From: Aquitalea palustris | GTDB taxonomy: Bacteria; Pseudomonadota; Gammaproteobacteria; Burkholderiales; Chromobacteriaceae | Length of the DNA: 64,000 nucleotides | Direction of reading: 5' to 3' | Assembly (NCBI RefSeq): GCF_003693445.1 | Contig: NZ_RFAR01000019.1 | Location: 1 to 64,000 of the forward strand | Shown here: positions 7,015 through 15,447 of the stretch, in pieces | How positions within the stretch are numbered: position 1 is the first letter of the stretch | Layout: each line of letters opens with the position of its first letter | Program-made: the position numbers and the translations under genes | Notes under the pieces: generated by a model | Seen by the model: only the letters and a program-made list of their open reading frames with translations | What the model was told of the DNA's origin: nothing | Databases searched by the model: none

Positions 7015-8593
7015 AATCGAGGAGCTGCTGCGCTTCCTGACGCCAGAAGAACGGGCGGAGGTCGAGGGCCTGCTCGCTACTGACACAACGATATGGTCGC
7101 CCCTGCCCGGCCCACAAACCCTTGCCTACTTCACCCAGGCAGATATCACTGGCTTTGGTGGTGCTGCTGGTGGCGGCAAGACTGACCTGGCTTGCGGCCT
7201 TGCGCTTACAGAGCACGAGGTCACGGCCATCTTCCGTGAGAACGGCACCGAGCTGACCGGCGTGACTGACCGTCTGCGCACGCTGGTGCCGGGCATTACC
7301 TTCGACCGTCTGAACGTTGCCCGCTTCACCACGCCAGACGGCAAGCGGCGTCAGGTAGAGCTAGGCTCATTCCCCAACCCGAACGACGAAACCAAGTACC
7401 AGGGGCGACCTCACGACCTGATCATCTACGACGAGGCCGCCAACATGCGGGAAAGCGCCGTGCGCTTCCTGATGGGCTGGAACCGGAATGCGCAGAACCC
7501 GAACCAGCGCTGCCGCGTCCTGATGTGCTTCAACCCGCCGACCACTGCCGAAGGGCGTTGGATCACCAAGTACTTTGGCCCTTGGCTCGACAAGAAGCAC
7601 CCCAACCCGGCCAAGCCCGGCGAGTTGCGTTGGTTTGCTGTTGACCCGGCAACCGGTGACGATATCGAGGTGCCGGACGGCAGACAGTTCGTGTTTGTTG
7701 ACGGCGAACGCGTCTATGACTTCAACCCCGCGGCTTTCAACTCAACCGACATCGTGGTACCGAAGTCGCGGACGTTCATCCCCTCGCGTGTCACCGACAA
7801 CCCCTACCTGGCCGGCACTGGCTACATCGCCACCCTGCAATCGCTGCCCGAGCCCCTGCGCTCGCAAATGCTCAATGGTGACTTCTCCGCAGGTATTGAG
7901 GATGACCCTTGGCAGGTGATCCCGACCGCGTGGGTCGAGGCCGCGCAGGCACGCTGGCAAGACCTGTACCCGAAACCGGAGATGGACAGCACTGGCGTGG
8001 ACGTTGCCCGTGGCGGCAAGGACAACACTGTCATTGCCCGTCGCCATGGCATGTGGTTTGACCGGGCCTTGGCATACCCCGGCGCGCAGACCCCAGACGG
8101 CCCGACAGTGGCCGGCCTGGCCATCGCTGCAGCCCGTAACGGTGCGCCCATCCACATCGACATCATCGGCGTGGGCGCCAGCCCATACGATTACCTGAAC
8201 ACGGCGCGGCAACACGTCATCGGCGTCAACGTTGCGGAGAAGGCAACCAGCACAGACCGCAGCGGCCGGCTGCAATTTGCCAATCAGCGCAGTCAGTACT
8301 GGTGGCAATTCCGCGAAGCCCTGGACCCGGCCAACAACACGGGCATCGCCTTGCCGCCAGATCCGCAGCTGCTGGCTGACCTGACCGCGCCCAAGTGGGA
8401 GCTGCGCGGCAGCACCATCCAGGTCGAGTCCCGCGACGCCATCGTCAAGCGGATTGGCCGATCCCCTGACTGGGCCAGCGCGTTCATCCTCGCCCTGATC
8501 GACACGCCCAAGATGCAGGTTGCACGCGCCATTGGGTACGGCGGTGTACAAGGCGGAAGCCTGTCGACCTACGATCCCTACGCAAACATGTAA
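6983..8593 (+). CDS. terL: Terminase large subunit (packaging ATPase and nuclease)
   Basis: A 536-aa motor protein that drives DNA into the prohead. It shows Walker A GGAAGGGKTD (Lys66), Walker B LIIYDEAA (Asp150-Glu151) and, in the RNase-H-like nuclease half, GVDVARGGKD (Asp340) followed by the IDIIGVGASPYDYL region. The length is normal for the family. Starts at 6983 and 6992 are both possible. The second GGTGTACAAG motif lies inside its last codons (8543-8552). Confidence 0.93.
   Translation: MMTMTSPTSSEIEELLRFLTPEERAEVEGLLATDTTIWSPLPGPQTLAYFTQADITGFGGAAGGGKTDLACGLALTEHEVTAIFRENGTELTGVTDRLRTLVPGITFDRLNVARFTTPDGKRRQVELGSFPNPNDETKYQGRPHDLIIYDEAANMRESAVRFLMGWNRNAQNPNQRCRVLMCFNPPTTAEGRWITKYFGPWLDKKHPNPAKPGELRWFAVDPATGDDIEVPDGRQFVFVDGERVYDFNPAAFNSTDIVVPKSRTFIPSRVTDNPYLAGTGYIATLQSLPEPLRSQMLNGDFSAGIEDDPWQVIPTAWVEAAQARWQDLYPKPEMDSTGVDVARGGKDNTVIARRHGMWFDRALAYPGAQTPDGPTVAGLAIAAARNGAPIHIDIIGVGASPYDYLNTARQHVIGVNVAEKATSTDRSGRLQFANQRSQYWWQFREALDPANNTGIALPPDPQLLADLTAPKWELRGSTIQVESRDAIVKRIGRSPDWASAFILALIDTPKMQVARAIGYGGVQGGSLSTYDPYANM
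8543..8552 (+). promoter_or_regulatory. Junction motif GGTGTACAAG, copy 2
   Basis: An exact copy inside the 3' end of terL, 61 bases before the acetyltransferase ATG. Because it lies in coding sequence, selection for protein alone would not be expected to preserve the same word seen at the four non-coding copies. Confidence 0.6.
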
Positions 8594-8603
8594 GGACCAC
8601 ACC

Positions 8604-9059
8604 ATGGCCATCACCATCCGCCCACTGACCAATCTCGCCGGCCACATCGCCGCCAACATGGCGCTGGGCCAGCAGCATTACGACGAGATCGCGCTCAACA
8701 AGAGCGTGATGGTGTTCGCCCCTGACCTGGAACGTTACCAAGCGCTGGAAGAGCAAGGCCTGTTGGTTTGCCTGGGTGCTTACGACGGTGATGCGCTGAT
8801 TGGTTACAGCGTGAATATCGTGACCAATCACCTGCACTACCGCGATCTGCTGTGCGGCCATAACGACATGATCTTCCTGGCCAAGCCTTACCGAAACGGC
8901 AAGGTCGGTCTGCAGTTGATCGATGCCACCCGGGCCGCGTGCAAAGAGCGCGGCGTCCAGTTCATGACCTGGCACGCCAAAGAGAACACTGCGCTGGCGG
9001 CATTGCTGCCGCGCCTTGGCTGCAGGGTGCAAGACATCCTGTTCAGCGAGGAGCTGTAA
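8604..9059 (+). CDS. GNAT-family N-acetyltransferase of the phage late operon
   Basis: The start at 8604 has TAAGGA upstream. The open frame extends further but overlaps terL. The 151-aa product has the GNAT layout: N-terminal strand and helix, a central sheet (LLVCLGAYDGDALIGYSVNI), the acetyl-CoA region FLAKPYRNGKVGLQLIDA (residues about 92-109) and a C-terminal GCRVQDILFSEEL. Genes of this kind occur between terminase and portal in other short-tailed phages. The substrate is unknown and could be a host or virion protein. Its stop is directly followed by the next start. Confidence 0.75.
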   Translation: MAITIRPLTNLAGHIAANMALGQQHYDEIALNKSVMVFAPDLERYQALEEQGLLVCLGAYDGDALIGYSVNIVTNHLHYRDLLCGHNDMIFLAKPYRNGKVGLQLIDATRAACKERGVQFMTWHAKENTALAALLPRLGCRVQDILFSEEL

Positions 9060-9335
9060 ATGGGTTGGTCCGCCGCAGCCATGGTTGCTGCCACCGTGTA
9101 CAGCGCGTCGCAATCCAAGGCGCCGACGATCACCGCGCCGTCAGCGGCGGAAGCCGTACCGGCCTCTCAGGCGGCTAGCACACCGACCGCAGAGTCAGTG
9201 CAGTCCGGCATCAACACCAGCGCGAATGGTGGTGCAGGCAGTGCGCCCAGCGCAGCCAGCACGATGCTGACCGGTGCCGGTGGCGTCGATCCCAATTCAC
9301 TGAACTTGCAAAAGAACACTCTGCTGGGGAGCTGA
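9060..9335 (+). CDS. Small phage late protein, 91 aa
   Basis: An Ala/Ser-rich protein beginning MGWSAAAMVAATVYSASQSK and ending GGVDPNSLNLQKNTLLGS. The 'GVDPxSLNLxKxTLLG' ending is a motif I recall from small proteins near the portal gene in related podophages. The function is unknown, perhaps a minor structural or assembly protein. It starts on the base after the acetyltransferase stop. Confidence 0.6.
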   Translation: MGWSAAAMVAATVYSASQSKAPTITAPSAAEAVPASQAASTPTAESVQSGINTSANGGAGSAPSAASTMLTGAGGVDPNSLNLQKNTLLGS

Positions 9336-9336
9336 C

Positions 9337-10035
9337 ATGGCAGACGGTGAAGGTGGTGACAACGGCAACGACTCGGGCAACGACAGCGGCCGTGGCCTTG
9401 GGAAAGCGGCCGCATCAGGCATGGGCGATGCCGATGGTGAAGGCATTGGTGGCGGCTGGGGCGGCGCGAATACCGGTAGCAACGCAGCCACTGCGGCAGC
9501 CAACTACGCCATGGGTCTCAATGCGGACAACACTCCGCAGTCCTTGGCTGACAGGATCAAGAACGTTTTCAGTTCGATTGCGGCCAGCGTCGACCCAGGT
9601 TCAATGGCTTCGGGCAAGATCGGCTCGTTCTTTGGCGGCCTACTTGGCGGCCCGATTGGTTCACTGTTCGGCGGCCTGGCTGCAACAGCCGGCTACAGCG
9701 CCAGTCAGGACCCAACAACAAACAGCGGTTGGGTGGCGAACGAGTTGGGAGAAACCAGCTACCAGCAGAGTACTGATTTTTCTGACGTGCACTCAGTACA
9801 GGCTCAGGGCGGCAACGGATCCGAGATTATTGGCCTAGCTTCCGCGCAACCCGCCAGCAACTCGCTGGCATTGGGCAGCACCTCGCTGTCTCAGTCGTCC
9901 AGCAGCGCCAACAACGGTATCAGTGCGCAAGCGGCAGGTACGGGAGGCGGTGGCAGCCTGAGCGTAGCCAACTCGCTGCTGGCGCAGGCCGGGGGCATTT
10001 CAACGAACACATCCTCATCCACTCTCGGGGGCTAA
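9337..10035 (+). CDS. Gly/Ser-rich phage late protein, 232 aa
   Basis: It starts one base after the previous stop. The N-terminus is a Gly/Asp/Asn-rich acidic stretch (residues 1-50). Residues about 84-125 are Gly-rich and hydrophobic (IGSFFGGLLGGPIGSLFGGL), like a glycine-zipper membrane segment. The C-terminal half is Ser/Gln-rich. I recognise no family. A minor virion protein with a membrane-active segment is possible but speculative. Confidence 0.6.
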   Translation: MADGEGGDNGNDSGNDSGRGLGKAAASGMGDADGEGIGGGWGGANTGSNAATAAANYAMGLNADNTPQSLADRIKNVFSSIAASVDPGSMASGKIGSFFGGLLGGPIGSLFGGLAATAGYSASQDPTTNSGWVANELGETSYQQSTDFSDVHSVQAQGGNGSEIIGLASAQPASNSLALGSTSLSQSSSSANNGISAQAAGTGGGGSLSVANSLLAQAGGISTNTSSSTLGG

Positions 10036-10038
10036 ACC

Positions 10039-10557
10039 ATGGCTGATTCCATTACCGGGAAAACATTTGGTCGCTTGACTGTATTGGCTCACGACCACAC
10101 GACCAATGGGCGGACGTATTGGCAATGCCGGTGCACCTGCGGCAGCGAGAAGATCGTCCAACGCGCGCATCTGGTCACGGGATCTACCGTGTCGTGCGGC
10201 TGCATCCGCAGAGAGCGTATGCAGTCAGGCGAGGTGCAGAAGCTATCGCGCCGCAATCGTACTCACGGCATGGCTCATTCCCGCGAGTACAAATCATGGG
10301 AAAAGATGCGAGAGCGTTGTAGCAACAGCAACACCAAAGCGTGGCAGTGGTACGGGGGCAAGGGCATCCGTGTATGCCAACCGTGGCAGGATAGCTTCGA
10401 GGCGTTCTATCGCGACATGGGCCCTCGCCCGGAAGGCTGCGAAATCGACCGCATCGACCCGTCCGGAAACTATGAGCCGCTTAACTGCCGCTGGCTGCCG
10501 AGACTGGAAAACGGCTTGCGTGCGTTCAGGAAGGACAAGGTGAGCGCCAATGGCTGA
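10039..10557 (+). CDS. HNH-like zinc-finger phage protein (possible homing endonuclease relative)
   Basis: 172 aa. The N-terminal half has TFGRLTVL, then a Cys cluster CRCTCGSEKIV and SCGCIRRE that could bind zinc. The C-terminal half has THGMAHSREYKSWEKMRERC, WYGGKGIRVC, W-SFEAFYRDMGPRPEGCE and IDRIDPSGNYEPLNCRW. This is a common freestanding phage family related to HNH endonuclease DNA-recognition parts. It is inserted between structural genes and overlaps the portal start by eight bases. Whether it cuts DNA is unknown. Confidence 0.6.
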   Translation: MADSITGKTFGRLTVLAHDHTTNGRTYWQCRCTCGSEKIVQRAHLVTGSTVSCGCIRRERMQSGEVQKLSRRNRTHGMAHSREYKSWEKMRERCSNSNTKAWQWYGGKGIRVCQPWQDSFEAFYRDMGPRPEGCEIDRIDPSGNYEPLNCRWLPRLENGLRAFRKDKVSANG

Positions 10558-12241
10558 GCTGACACCACGCCAGCAAATAACCAGTCGGTGGGGTGTGCTT
10601 AAGAGCGAGAGGGCCACATGGTGGGCGCATTGGGCCGAGATCACTGCGTACCTGTCCCCGCGCCAAGGGCGCTATTTCATCACCGACCGCGACCGCGGCG
10701 GCAAGCGCCACGGCAATATCTACGACAACACCGGCCTGCGTGCATTGAGCGTACTGGCAGCCGGCCTGATGGGAGGCCTGACCAGCCCTGCCCGCCCCTG
10801 GTTCGCCTTGGCCACGACCGACCGCGACATGAACAAGCAGCCCGCGGTCAAGCAGTGGCTGAACGACTGCACGCAGCTGATGCTGACCGTCTTCCAGAAG
10901 TCCAACACCTACCGTGCCCTGCACTCGGTTTACCGCGAGCTGGGCGCGTTCGGCACCGGCGCGTTCATCATCGCCCCGGATGCTACCAACGTCATCCATT
11001 GCCACCCGATCACTATCGGCGAATACGCCATCGCGACCAACTTCCAAGGGCGCGTCGATACGCTTTACCGCGAATTCCAGCTGACTGTCGGCCAGCTGGT
11101 GAAGGAATTCGGCATCGATAACGTGTCCCCTGGTACGCGCAACATGTATGAGCGCGGCACGCTTGATTCATGGGTGACCGTCCTGCACGCCATCGAGCCG
11201 CGCTCTGACCGCGACCCGTCCAAACTGGACGCAATGAACATGGCCTGGCGCGACATCTACCTTGAGCAAGGCAATGCAGAAGGCAAGTTCCTGCGGGAGT
11301 CCGGCTTCGAGCGTTTCCCGGCGGTGTGCCCCCGCTGGGATGTCGCCGGCGGTGACATTTATGGGAACAGCCCCGGCATGGAAGCTTTGGGTGACGTGAA
11401 GCAGCTCCAGCACCAGCAACTGCGCAAAGCCCAAGCGATCGACTATCAGGTCAACCCGCCGCTGCAAGTCCCAACGTCCATGAAGAACCGCGACATTGAG
11501 CGCCTGCCGGGCGGCATCACCTTCGTCGACGCAGCGGGTGGCGGCAAGGCCGTGCAGTCAGCCTTTGAGGTGAATCTCAATCTGCAGTACCTGCTGACCG
11601 ACATTCAAGACGTGCGCCAGCGCATCAACCAGTCCTTCTTCCTGGACCTGTTCATGATGATCAGCCAGGACAACGCGGCCACCACGCGCATGACCGCGAC
11701 AGAGGTGGCCGAACGCCACGAAGAGAAAATGTTGATGCTCGGCCCAGTGCTCGAGCGCTTGCAGGACGAGCTGCTGACTCCGCTGATCAAGTCGACCTTC
11801 CACGAGATGGTGGACCGTCGCATCTTGCCCCCGCCCCCGCCTGAGATGCAGGGCGTGCAGCTATCCGTCGAACTGGTCTCCATGCTGGCGCAGGCCCAGC
11901 GCGCTGTCGTAACCAACGGCATCGACCGCTTCAGCGCTGCACTCGGCCAGGTTGCACAGTTCAAGCCCGAAGTGCTCGACAAGTTCGACGCCGACAAGTG
12001 GGCCGATGAGTACAGCGACGCCCTCGGCGTCAATCCGGATCTGATCGTGTCGGAAGACCAAGTACAGCAGATCCGCCAGCAACGCGCCCAGCAGCAAGCC
12101 CAAGCTGCCAAGGCTCAACAGCAACTGGTGCAATCCCAAGTGGCCAAAAACCTTGGCCAGACCCCGACAACCGGCGGCAATGCTGCCAGCGATGTCCTCG
12201 GCTTATACAGCCAGGGCCTCAGCTCGACCCCTGGAGGCTAA
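10550..12241 (+). CDS. Portal protein (podophage head-tail connector)
   Basis: A 563-aa protein of the podophage head-to-tail connecting family. It forms the ring through which DNA enters and leaves the head. Visible hallmarks are ERATWWAHWAEITAYLSPRQG near the start, YDNTGLRALSVLAAGLMGGLTS, YRELGAFGTGAFII, FPAVCPRWDVAGGDIYGNSPG and MTATEVAERHEEKMLMLGPV, and a Gln/Ala-rich coiled C-terminus (about 500-535). The length is typical of T7-like and epsilon15-like portals. Confidence 0.92.
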   Translation: MAELTPRQQITSRWGVLKSERATWWAHWAEITAYLSPRQGRYFITDRDRGGKRHGNIYDNTGLRALSVLAAGLMGGLTSPARPWFALATTDRDMNKQPAVKQWLNDCTQLMLTVFQKSNTYRALHSVYRELGAFGTGAFIIAPDATNVIHCHPITIGEYAIATNFQGRVDTLYREFQLTVGQLVKEFGIDNVSPGTRNMYERGTLDSWVTVLHAIEPRSDRDPSKLDAMNMAWRDIYLEQGNAEGKFLRESGFERFPAVCPRWDVAGGDIYGNSPGMEALGDVKQLQHQQLRKAQAIDYQVNPPLQVPTSMKNRDIERLPGGITFVDAAGGGKAVQSAFEVNLNLQYLLTDIQDVRQRINQSFFLDLFMMISQDNAATTRMTATEVAERHEEKMLMLGPVLERLQDELLTPLIKSTFHEMVDRRILPPPPPEMQGVQLSVELVSMLAQAQRAVVTNGIDRFSAALGQVAQFKPEVLDKFDADKWADEYSDALGVNPDLIVSEDQVQQIRQQRAQQQAQAAKAQQQLVQSQVAKNLGQTPTTGGNAASDVLGLYSQGLSSTPGG

Positions 12242-12244
12242 GCC

Positions 12245-12526
12245 ATGTTCAGTAGCAAATATCCGTTCTTGGATACCTCGAACGACCTCACCCCGATCAA
12301 CGACATGCAGGTTGTTACGCCCAACGATGGGGCTGACCTGCCGAACGGTCCCTGCCGCGCACTCATTTTCACCGGCAGTGGGACCGTGAAGCTCACCACT
12401 CCGTTGGGCACCACCGTCACGCTGACCATCTCATCCAGCTGGTTCGGGGTGACCTATATCCGCGCCCAGCGCATCTGGGCAACCGGCACCACGATTGCTG
12501 CCGGCAACATCGTTGCTTGCTACTGA
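12245..12526 (+). CDS. Small virion-associated protein, 93 aa (spike-base-like)
   Basis: It starts three bases after the portal stop. The sequence MQVVTPNDGADLPNGPCRAL, then LIFTGSGTVKLTTPLGTTVTL and ending in IVACY resembles small beta-rich phage spike-base proteins (RCAP_Rcc01079-like), a weak match from memory. It lies in the head-protein cluster. A decoration or connector role is inferred. Confidence 0.5.
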   Translation: MFSSKYPFLDTSNDLTPINDMQVVTPNDGADLPNGPCRALIFTGSGTVKLTTPLGTTVTLTISSSWFGVTYIRAQRIWATGTTIAAGNIVACY

Positions 12527-12536
12527 GGAGACACCC

Positions 12537-13022
12537 ATGTCCGGCTACACCACCGAACCATCCAACCATCTGTTCGATACCAATACCGCTGCCGGTCAAG
12601 GGCGCTTGAAAGGCGTCGTTGATGCATACGGTGCCGAAGATTACGTCCCGGTCCACGTTATGGACGTGCCGGGTGGCGTGGGTAACGTTGTGGGCTTGCG
12701 GATGACCAAGAGTGGCGTCACCGTACCCTTCCCCGGTACGGATGCTTCTGTACAGGATATCAGCGTCGCCAATGGTGGCACCGCTACCAACGCCCCCACC
12801 ATCAACTACTCCTCCGGCCGCTTCACTGCACTCGCCGGCGCAACCCAGTTGGTGATCAGCAACAGCCAGGTGACCGCTTTGACCAAGGCTTTCGCTAACC
12901 TGTCCAGCAATGATTCCACCGGCTGGATCAAGAACGTGGTGCCGGGTGCCGGTACCATCACCATCAACCTTGGCGCAGCGTTGACAGCCAACGCCAATAT
13001 TGATTTCCATCTGACTGCATAA
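12537..13022 (+). CDS. Phage head-region protein, 161 aa
   Basis: The ATG at 12537 is preceded by GAGGAG. The frame extends upstream but overlaps the previous gene. The protein looks beta-rich, with many Thr/Asn/Gly residues (ISVANGGTATNAPTINYSSG, VPGAGTITINLGAAL). No family is recognised. Its position between portal and staple genes suggests a minor structural or decoration protein. Confidence 0.55.
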   Translation: MSGYTTEPSNHLFDTNTAAGQGRLKGVVDAYGAEDYVPVHVMDVPGGVGNVVGLRMTKSGVTVPFPGTDASVQDISVANGGTATNAPTINYSSGRFTALAGATQLVISNSQVTALTKAFANLSSNDSTGWIKNVVPGAGTITINLGAALTANANIDFHLTA

Positions 13023-13033
13023 GGAAAAACGGC

Positions 13034-13348
13034 ATGGCACTCGTAGACATGAAACAAGGTGACGGCGATCACGCCATGCCGACCAACCCCTACGGCTATG
13101 GCTTGCGTATCTGCCTCAGCGAGGACCAGGTAGAGGCGCTGGGACTGCAACACAATCCCCCCAGCGCCGGCGCCACCGTCGGGCTTCGCGCTTTAGCAAC
13201 CGTGGTAACTGTCACGCAGGACGCCGACGTGGACGGCGATAGCGACGGAATTGACGTCACCCTAGCCTTGCAGATCACGTCTCTGGAGATCACGCCAGAG
13301 GGCGGACAGTCCTCCAGCAACAGCGCATCCATGCTGTATGGCGACTGA
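13034..13348 (+). CDS. Capsid staple protein (epsilon15 gp10-like)
   Basis: 104 aa with the family pattern: MALVDMK start, PTNPYGYGLRICLSEDQVEAL, GATVGLRALATVVTVTQDAD and LALQITSLEITPE. Staple proteins bind the outside of the epsilon15-type capsid and lock neighbouring subunits. The match is from memory but fits the adjoining BPP-1/epsilon15-type head genes. GGTGTACAAG copy 3 follows its stop by one base. Confidence 0.65.
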   Translation: MALVDMKQGDGDHAMPTNPYGYGLRICLSEDQVEALGLQHNPPSAGATVGLRALATVVTVTQDADVDGDSDGIDVTLALQITSLEITPEGGQSSSNSASMLYGD

Positions 13349-13349
13349 C

Positions 13350-13359
13350 GGTGTACAAG
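13350..13359 (+). promoter_or_regulatory. Junction motif GGTGTACAAG, copy 3
   Basis: An exact copy beginning one base after the staple stop codon and 39 bases before the Bbp19-like ATG. The spacing is close to the 40 bases of copy 1. Confidence 0.6.
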
Positions 13360-13388
13360 CCGTTTTTGCGTCCGTCCACAATCTTCCC

Positions 13389-13688
13389 ATGGACCCACTT
13401 GATACTGTTGAGATCGAAAATGAAGCAGCGCGACGCGCAGACGCGGCCGCCCTTGCAGCACGTACCGAGATCGACGACGTCAAGTGGTTGATGGCGAACA
13501 AACGGGGTCGGCGCATTGCAAACCGCCTTCTGCAGCAAGCCGGTGTTTTCCGCTTGTCGTTTAGCACTAACGCCCTGCAGATGTCATTCAACGAAGGCAA
13601 CCGCAACAGCGGATTGCGCTTCTTGGCGATGCTCACCGAACACTGCCCCGAGCGTTACGCGGAAATGCTCAAGGAAGCGAACCAGTGA
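13389..13688 (+). CDS. Bbp19-like phage protein, 99 aa
   Basis: It contains the family signature DVKWLMANKRGRRIANRLLQ, then AGVFRLSFS, NEGNRNSGLRFLAMLTEHCP and ERYAEMLKEA, which I recall from the Bbp19 family of Bordetella phage BPP-1. The start at 13389 is chosen because the upstream in-frame ATG (13338) would place the junction motif inside the gene. The exact role in assembly is unknown to me. It overlaps the scaffold start by four bases. Confidence 0.7.
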   Translation: MDPLDTVEIENEAARRADAAALAARTEIDDVKWLMANKRGRRIANRLLQQAGVFRLSFSTNALQMSFNEGNRNSGLRFLAMLTEHCPERYAEMLKEANQ

Positions 13689-14332
13689 CCACTGAAACCG
13701 CAGCGACCGATACCGGGACCACACAAGACACCGGCGCGTCGACCACGACTGAAGCAACCACCGCACCGGCTGAAGGCACCGTGCTAACCGGCACGGACGC
13801 CCAGACCAGCCAAACCGCAGAAACTCCGGCAGAGAGCACCAGCGAGGCAACCACCAAGGCGGATGACAAGCCTGCGCTCAAGGCCCCGGAAAAGTACGAA
13901 TTCAAAGCCCAGGAGGGCAAAGAGCTCTCCCCTGTTGTCCTTGCCGAATTTGAAAAGATCGCCCGCGAGCTGGATCTGAGCCAAGAGGGTGCGCAGAAAA
14001 TGCTGGACAGCGTAGCCCCGCAGATCGAGGCCGCTCAGCAAGCCGCACACCAGCAAATGGTTAACGACTGGGCGGACAAAGCTAAAACCGACAAGGAGTT
14101 CGGCGGCGACAAGCTGCAGGAAAACCTTGCCATCGCCAAGAAAGCACTGGAGGCCTTTGGCACTCCGGAGCTTACCGAAGTACTGAACAAAACCGGCCTT
14201 GGTAACCACCCGGAAGTAATCCGGGCCTTTTACCGTGCCGGGCAAAAAATCAGCTCTGCGCCCTTCGTTCCGGCCGGCAAGCCTGCTGGTACTGAGCAAA
14301 GCGCAAGCAACAAGCTTTACCCCAGCAAGTAA
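13685..14332 (+). CDS. Probable scaffolding protein
   Basis: 215 aa, coupled to the previous gene by ATG/TGA overlap. Residues 1-60 are a Thr/Ala/Glu-rich disordered stretch. Residues about 65-190 are helical and charged (PEKYEFKAQEGKELSPVVLA, DWADKAKTDKEFGGDKLQEN, LAIAKKALEAFGTPELTEVL). This pattern, immediately upstream of the major capsid gene, is that of phage scaffolding proteins that guide prohead assembly. Confidence 0.75.
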   Translation: MTTETAATDTGTTQDTGASTTTEATTAPAEGTVLTGTDAQTSQTAETPAESTSEATTKADDKPALKAPEKYEFKAQEGKELSPVVLAEFEKIARELDLSQEGAQKMLDSVAPQIEAAQQAAHQQMVNDWADKAKTDKEFGGDKLQENLAIAKKALEAFGTPELTEVLNKTGLGNHPEVIRAFYRAGQKISSAPFVPAGKPAGTEQSASNKLYPSK

Positions 14333-14347
14333 TCAGTTTTTCGGCAT

Positions 14348-14404
14348 TAACGCTGCGAAGCGCTGTGCCTCCCGAACAAACCGTTCTAACGCCGCGAGGC
14401 GCTG
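14348..14404 (+). promoter_or_regulatory. Tandem GNRA-loop hairpins in the capsid-gene leader
   Basis: Two 18-base repeats, TAACGCTGCGAAGCGCTG (14348-14365) and TAACGCCGCGAGGCGCTG (14387-14404), differ at only two positions. These two pair with each other: U-A in the first and C-G in the second. Each forms a four-bp stem closed by a GCGA tetraloop. The second ends three bases before the AAGGAG ribosome site of the capsid gene. Covariation between copies argues for an RNA structure that sets translation, stability or processing of the capsid message. Confidence 0.65.
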
Positions 14405-14417
14405 AAAGGAGCAAGAC

Positions 14418-15428
14418 ATGGCTGTACTCTCTACTGGCGCGCTCACCCTGGCCGACTGGGCCAAGCGCGTTGACCCCGATGGCAAAGTGCCGGTTGTTGC
14501 CGAACTGCTGACCCAGTCGAACGAGATCCTGGAAGACGCAGTATTCATGGAAGGCAACTTGCCGACTGGTCATCGCGTCACCATCCGCACCGGCTTGCCT
14601 GCTGTTTACTGGCGATCCCTGAACCAAGGCGTGCCGTCCAGCAAATCGACCACCGCGCAGGTGGATGAAAGCTGCGGCATGCTGGAAGCCTACAGCGTGG
14701 TCGATAAGGATCTGGCCAGCCTGAACGGCAATACCTCGGACTTCCGCCTGTCGGAAGACCAGCCGTTCCTGGAAGCCATGAGCCAGGCACAGGCCAACGC
14801 CATGTTCTACGGCAACCCGGCCAATGACCCGCGCCAGTACCTCGGTCTGGCAGCACGCTACGGCGCGATTTCCGGTGCCAACAACGGCCAGAACATTCTG
14901 AACGCTGTCGGTACCGCTGGCGCGACCAACACCTCGGTGTGGCTGGTGGTATGGGGTGAAAACACGGTTTTCTGCCCGTTCCCGAAAGGCTCTCAAGCCG
15001 GCCTGCTGCACGAGGATGTCACTACCGACGCCCCGGTGCTGGATGCGAACGGCAACCGCTACCAAGCCTACCAGACCCACTACCAGTGGAAGAACGGCCT
15101 GGTGGTGAAAGACTGGCGCTATGTGGTGCGCATTGCAAACATCTCGGTGTCTGCACTGACTGCCAACAGCTCGCCGGCCGACCTGATCAGCCTGCTGTCC
15201 CGCGCGCTGGACCGTATCCCGAACTTGGCCAAGGGCCGCGCCTGCTTCTACATGAACCGCACCGTGTACAGCTTCCTGCGCGTTCAGGCCTTGAACAAGT
15301 CGAACTACGCTTTGGCTATCGAGAAAGGCCTGAACCAGTTCGGCACCCCGTACCAGTGGCTGTCCTTCGAGGGCGTACCGCTGCGCCGCGTGGACCAGCT
15401 TCTGACCACCGAAACCCAGATCAGCTAA
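14418..15428 (+). CDS. Major capsid protein (epsilon15/BPP-1 type)
   Basis: 336 aa with a strong ribosome site (AAAGGAG). The length and the pattern (LADWAKRVDPDGKVPVVAEL, QSNEILEDAVFMEGNLPTGH, GNPANDPRQYLGLAARYG, DWRYVVRIANISVSALT, FEGVPLRRVDQLLTTE) match the HK97-fold major capsid proteins of epsilon15 and BPP-1 (about 331-335 aa). About 400 or more copies would build the shell, held by the staple and cement proteins encoded on either side. It is the most highly expressed gene expected in the block, in line with its special leader. Confidence 0.88.
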   Translation: MAVLSTGALTLADWAKRVDPDGKVPVVAELLTQSNEILEDAVFMEGNLPTGHRVTIRTGLPAVYWRSLNQGVPSSKSTTAQVDESCGMLEAYSVVDKDLASLNGNTSDFRLSEDQPFLEAMSQAQANAMFYGNPANDPRQYLGLAARYGAISGANNGQNILNAVGTAGATNTSVWLVVWGENTVFCPFPKGSQAGLLHEDVTTDAPVLDANGNRYQAYQTHYQWKNGLVVKDWRYVVRIANISVSALTANSSPADLISLLSRALDRIPNLAKGRACFYMNRTVYSFLRVQALNKSNYALAIEKGLNQFGTPYQWLSFEGVPLRRVDQLLTTETQIS

Positions 15429-15447
15429 TAGGACGGAGGATCGCATC

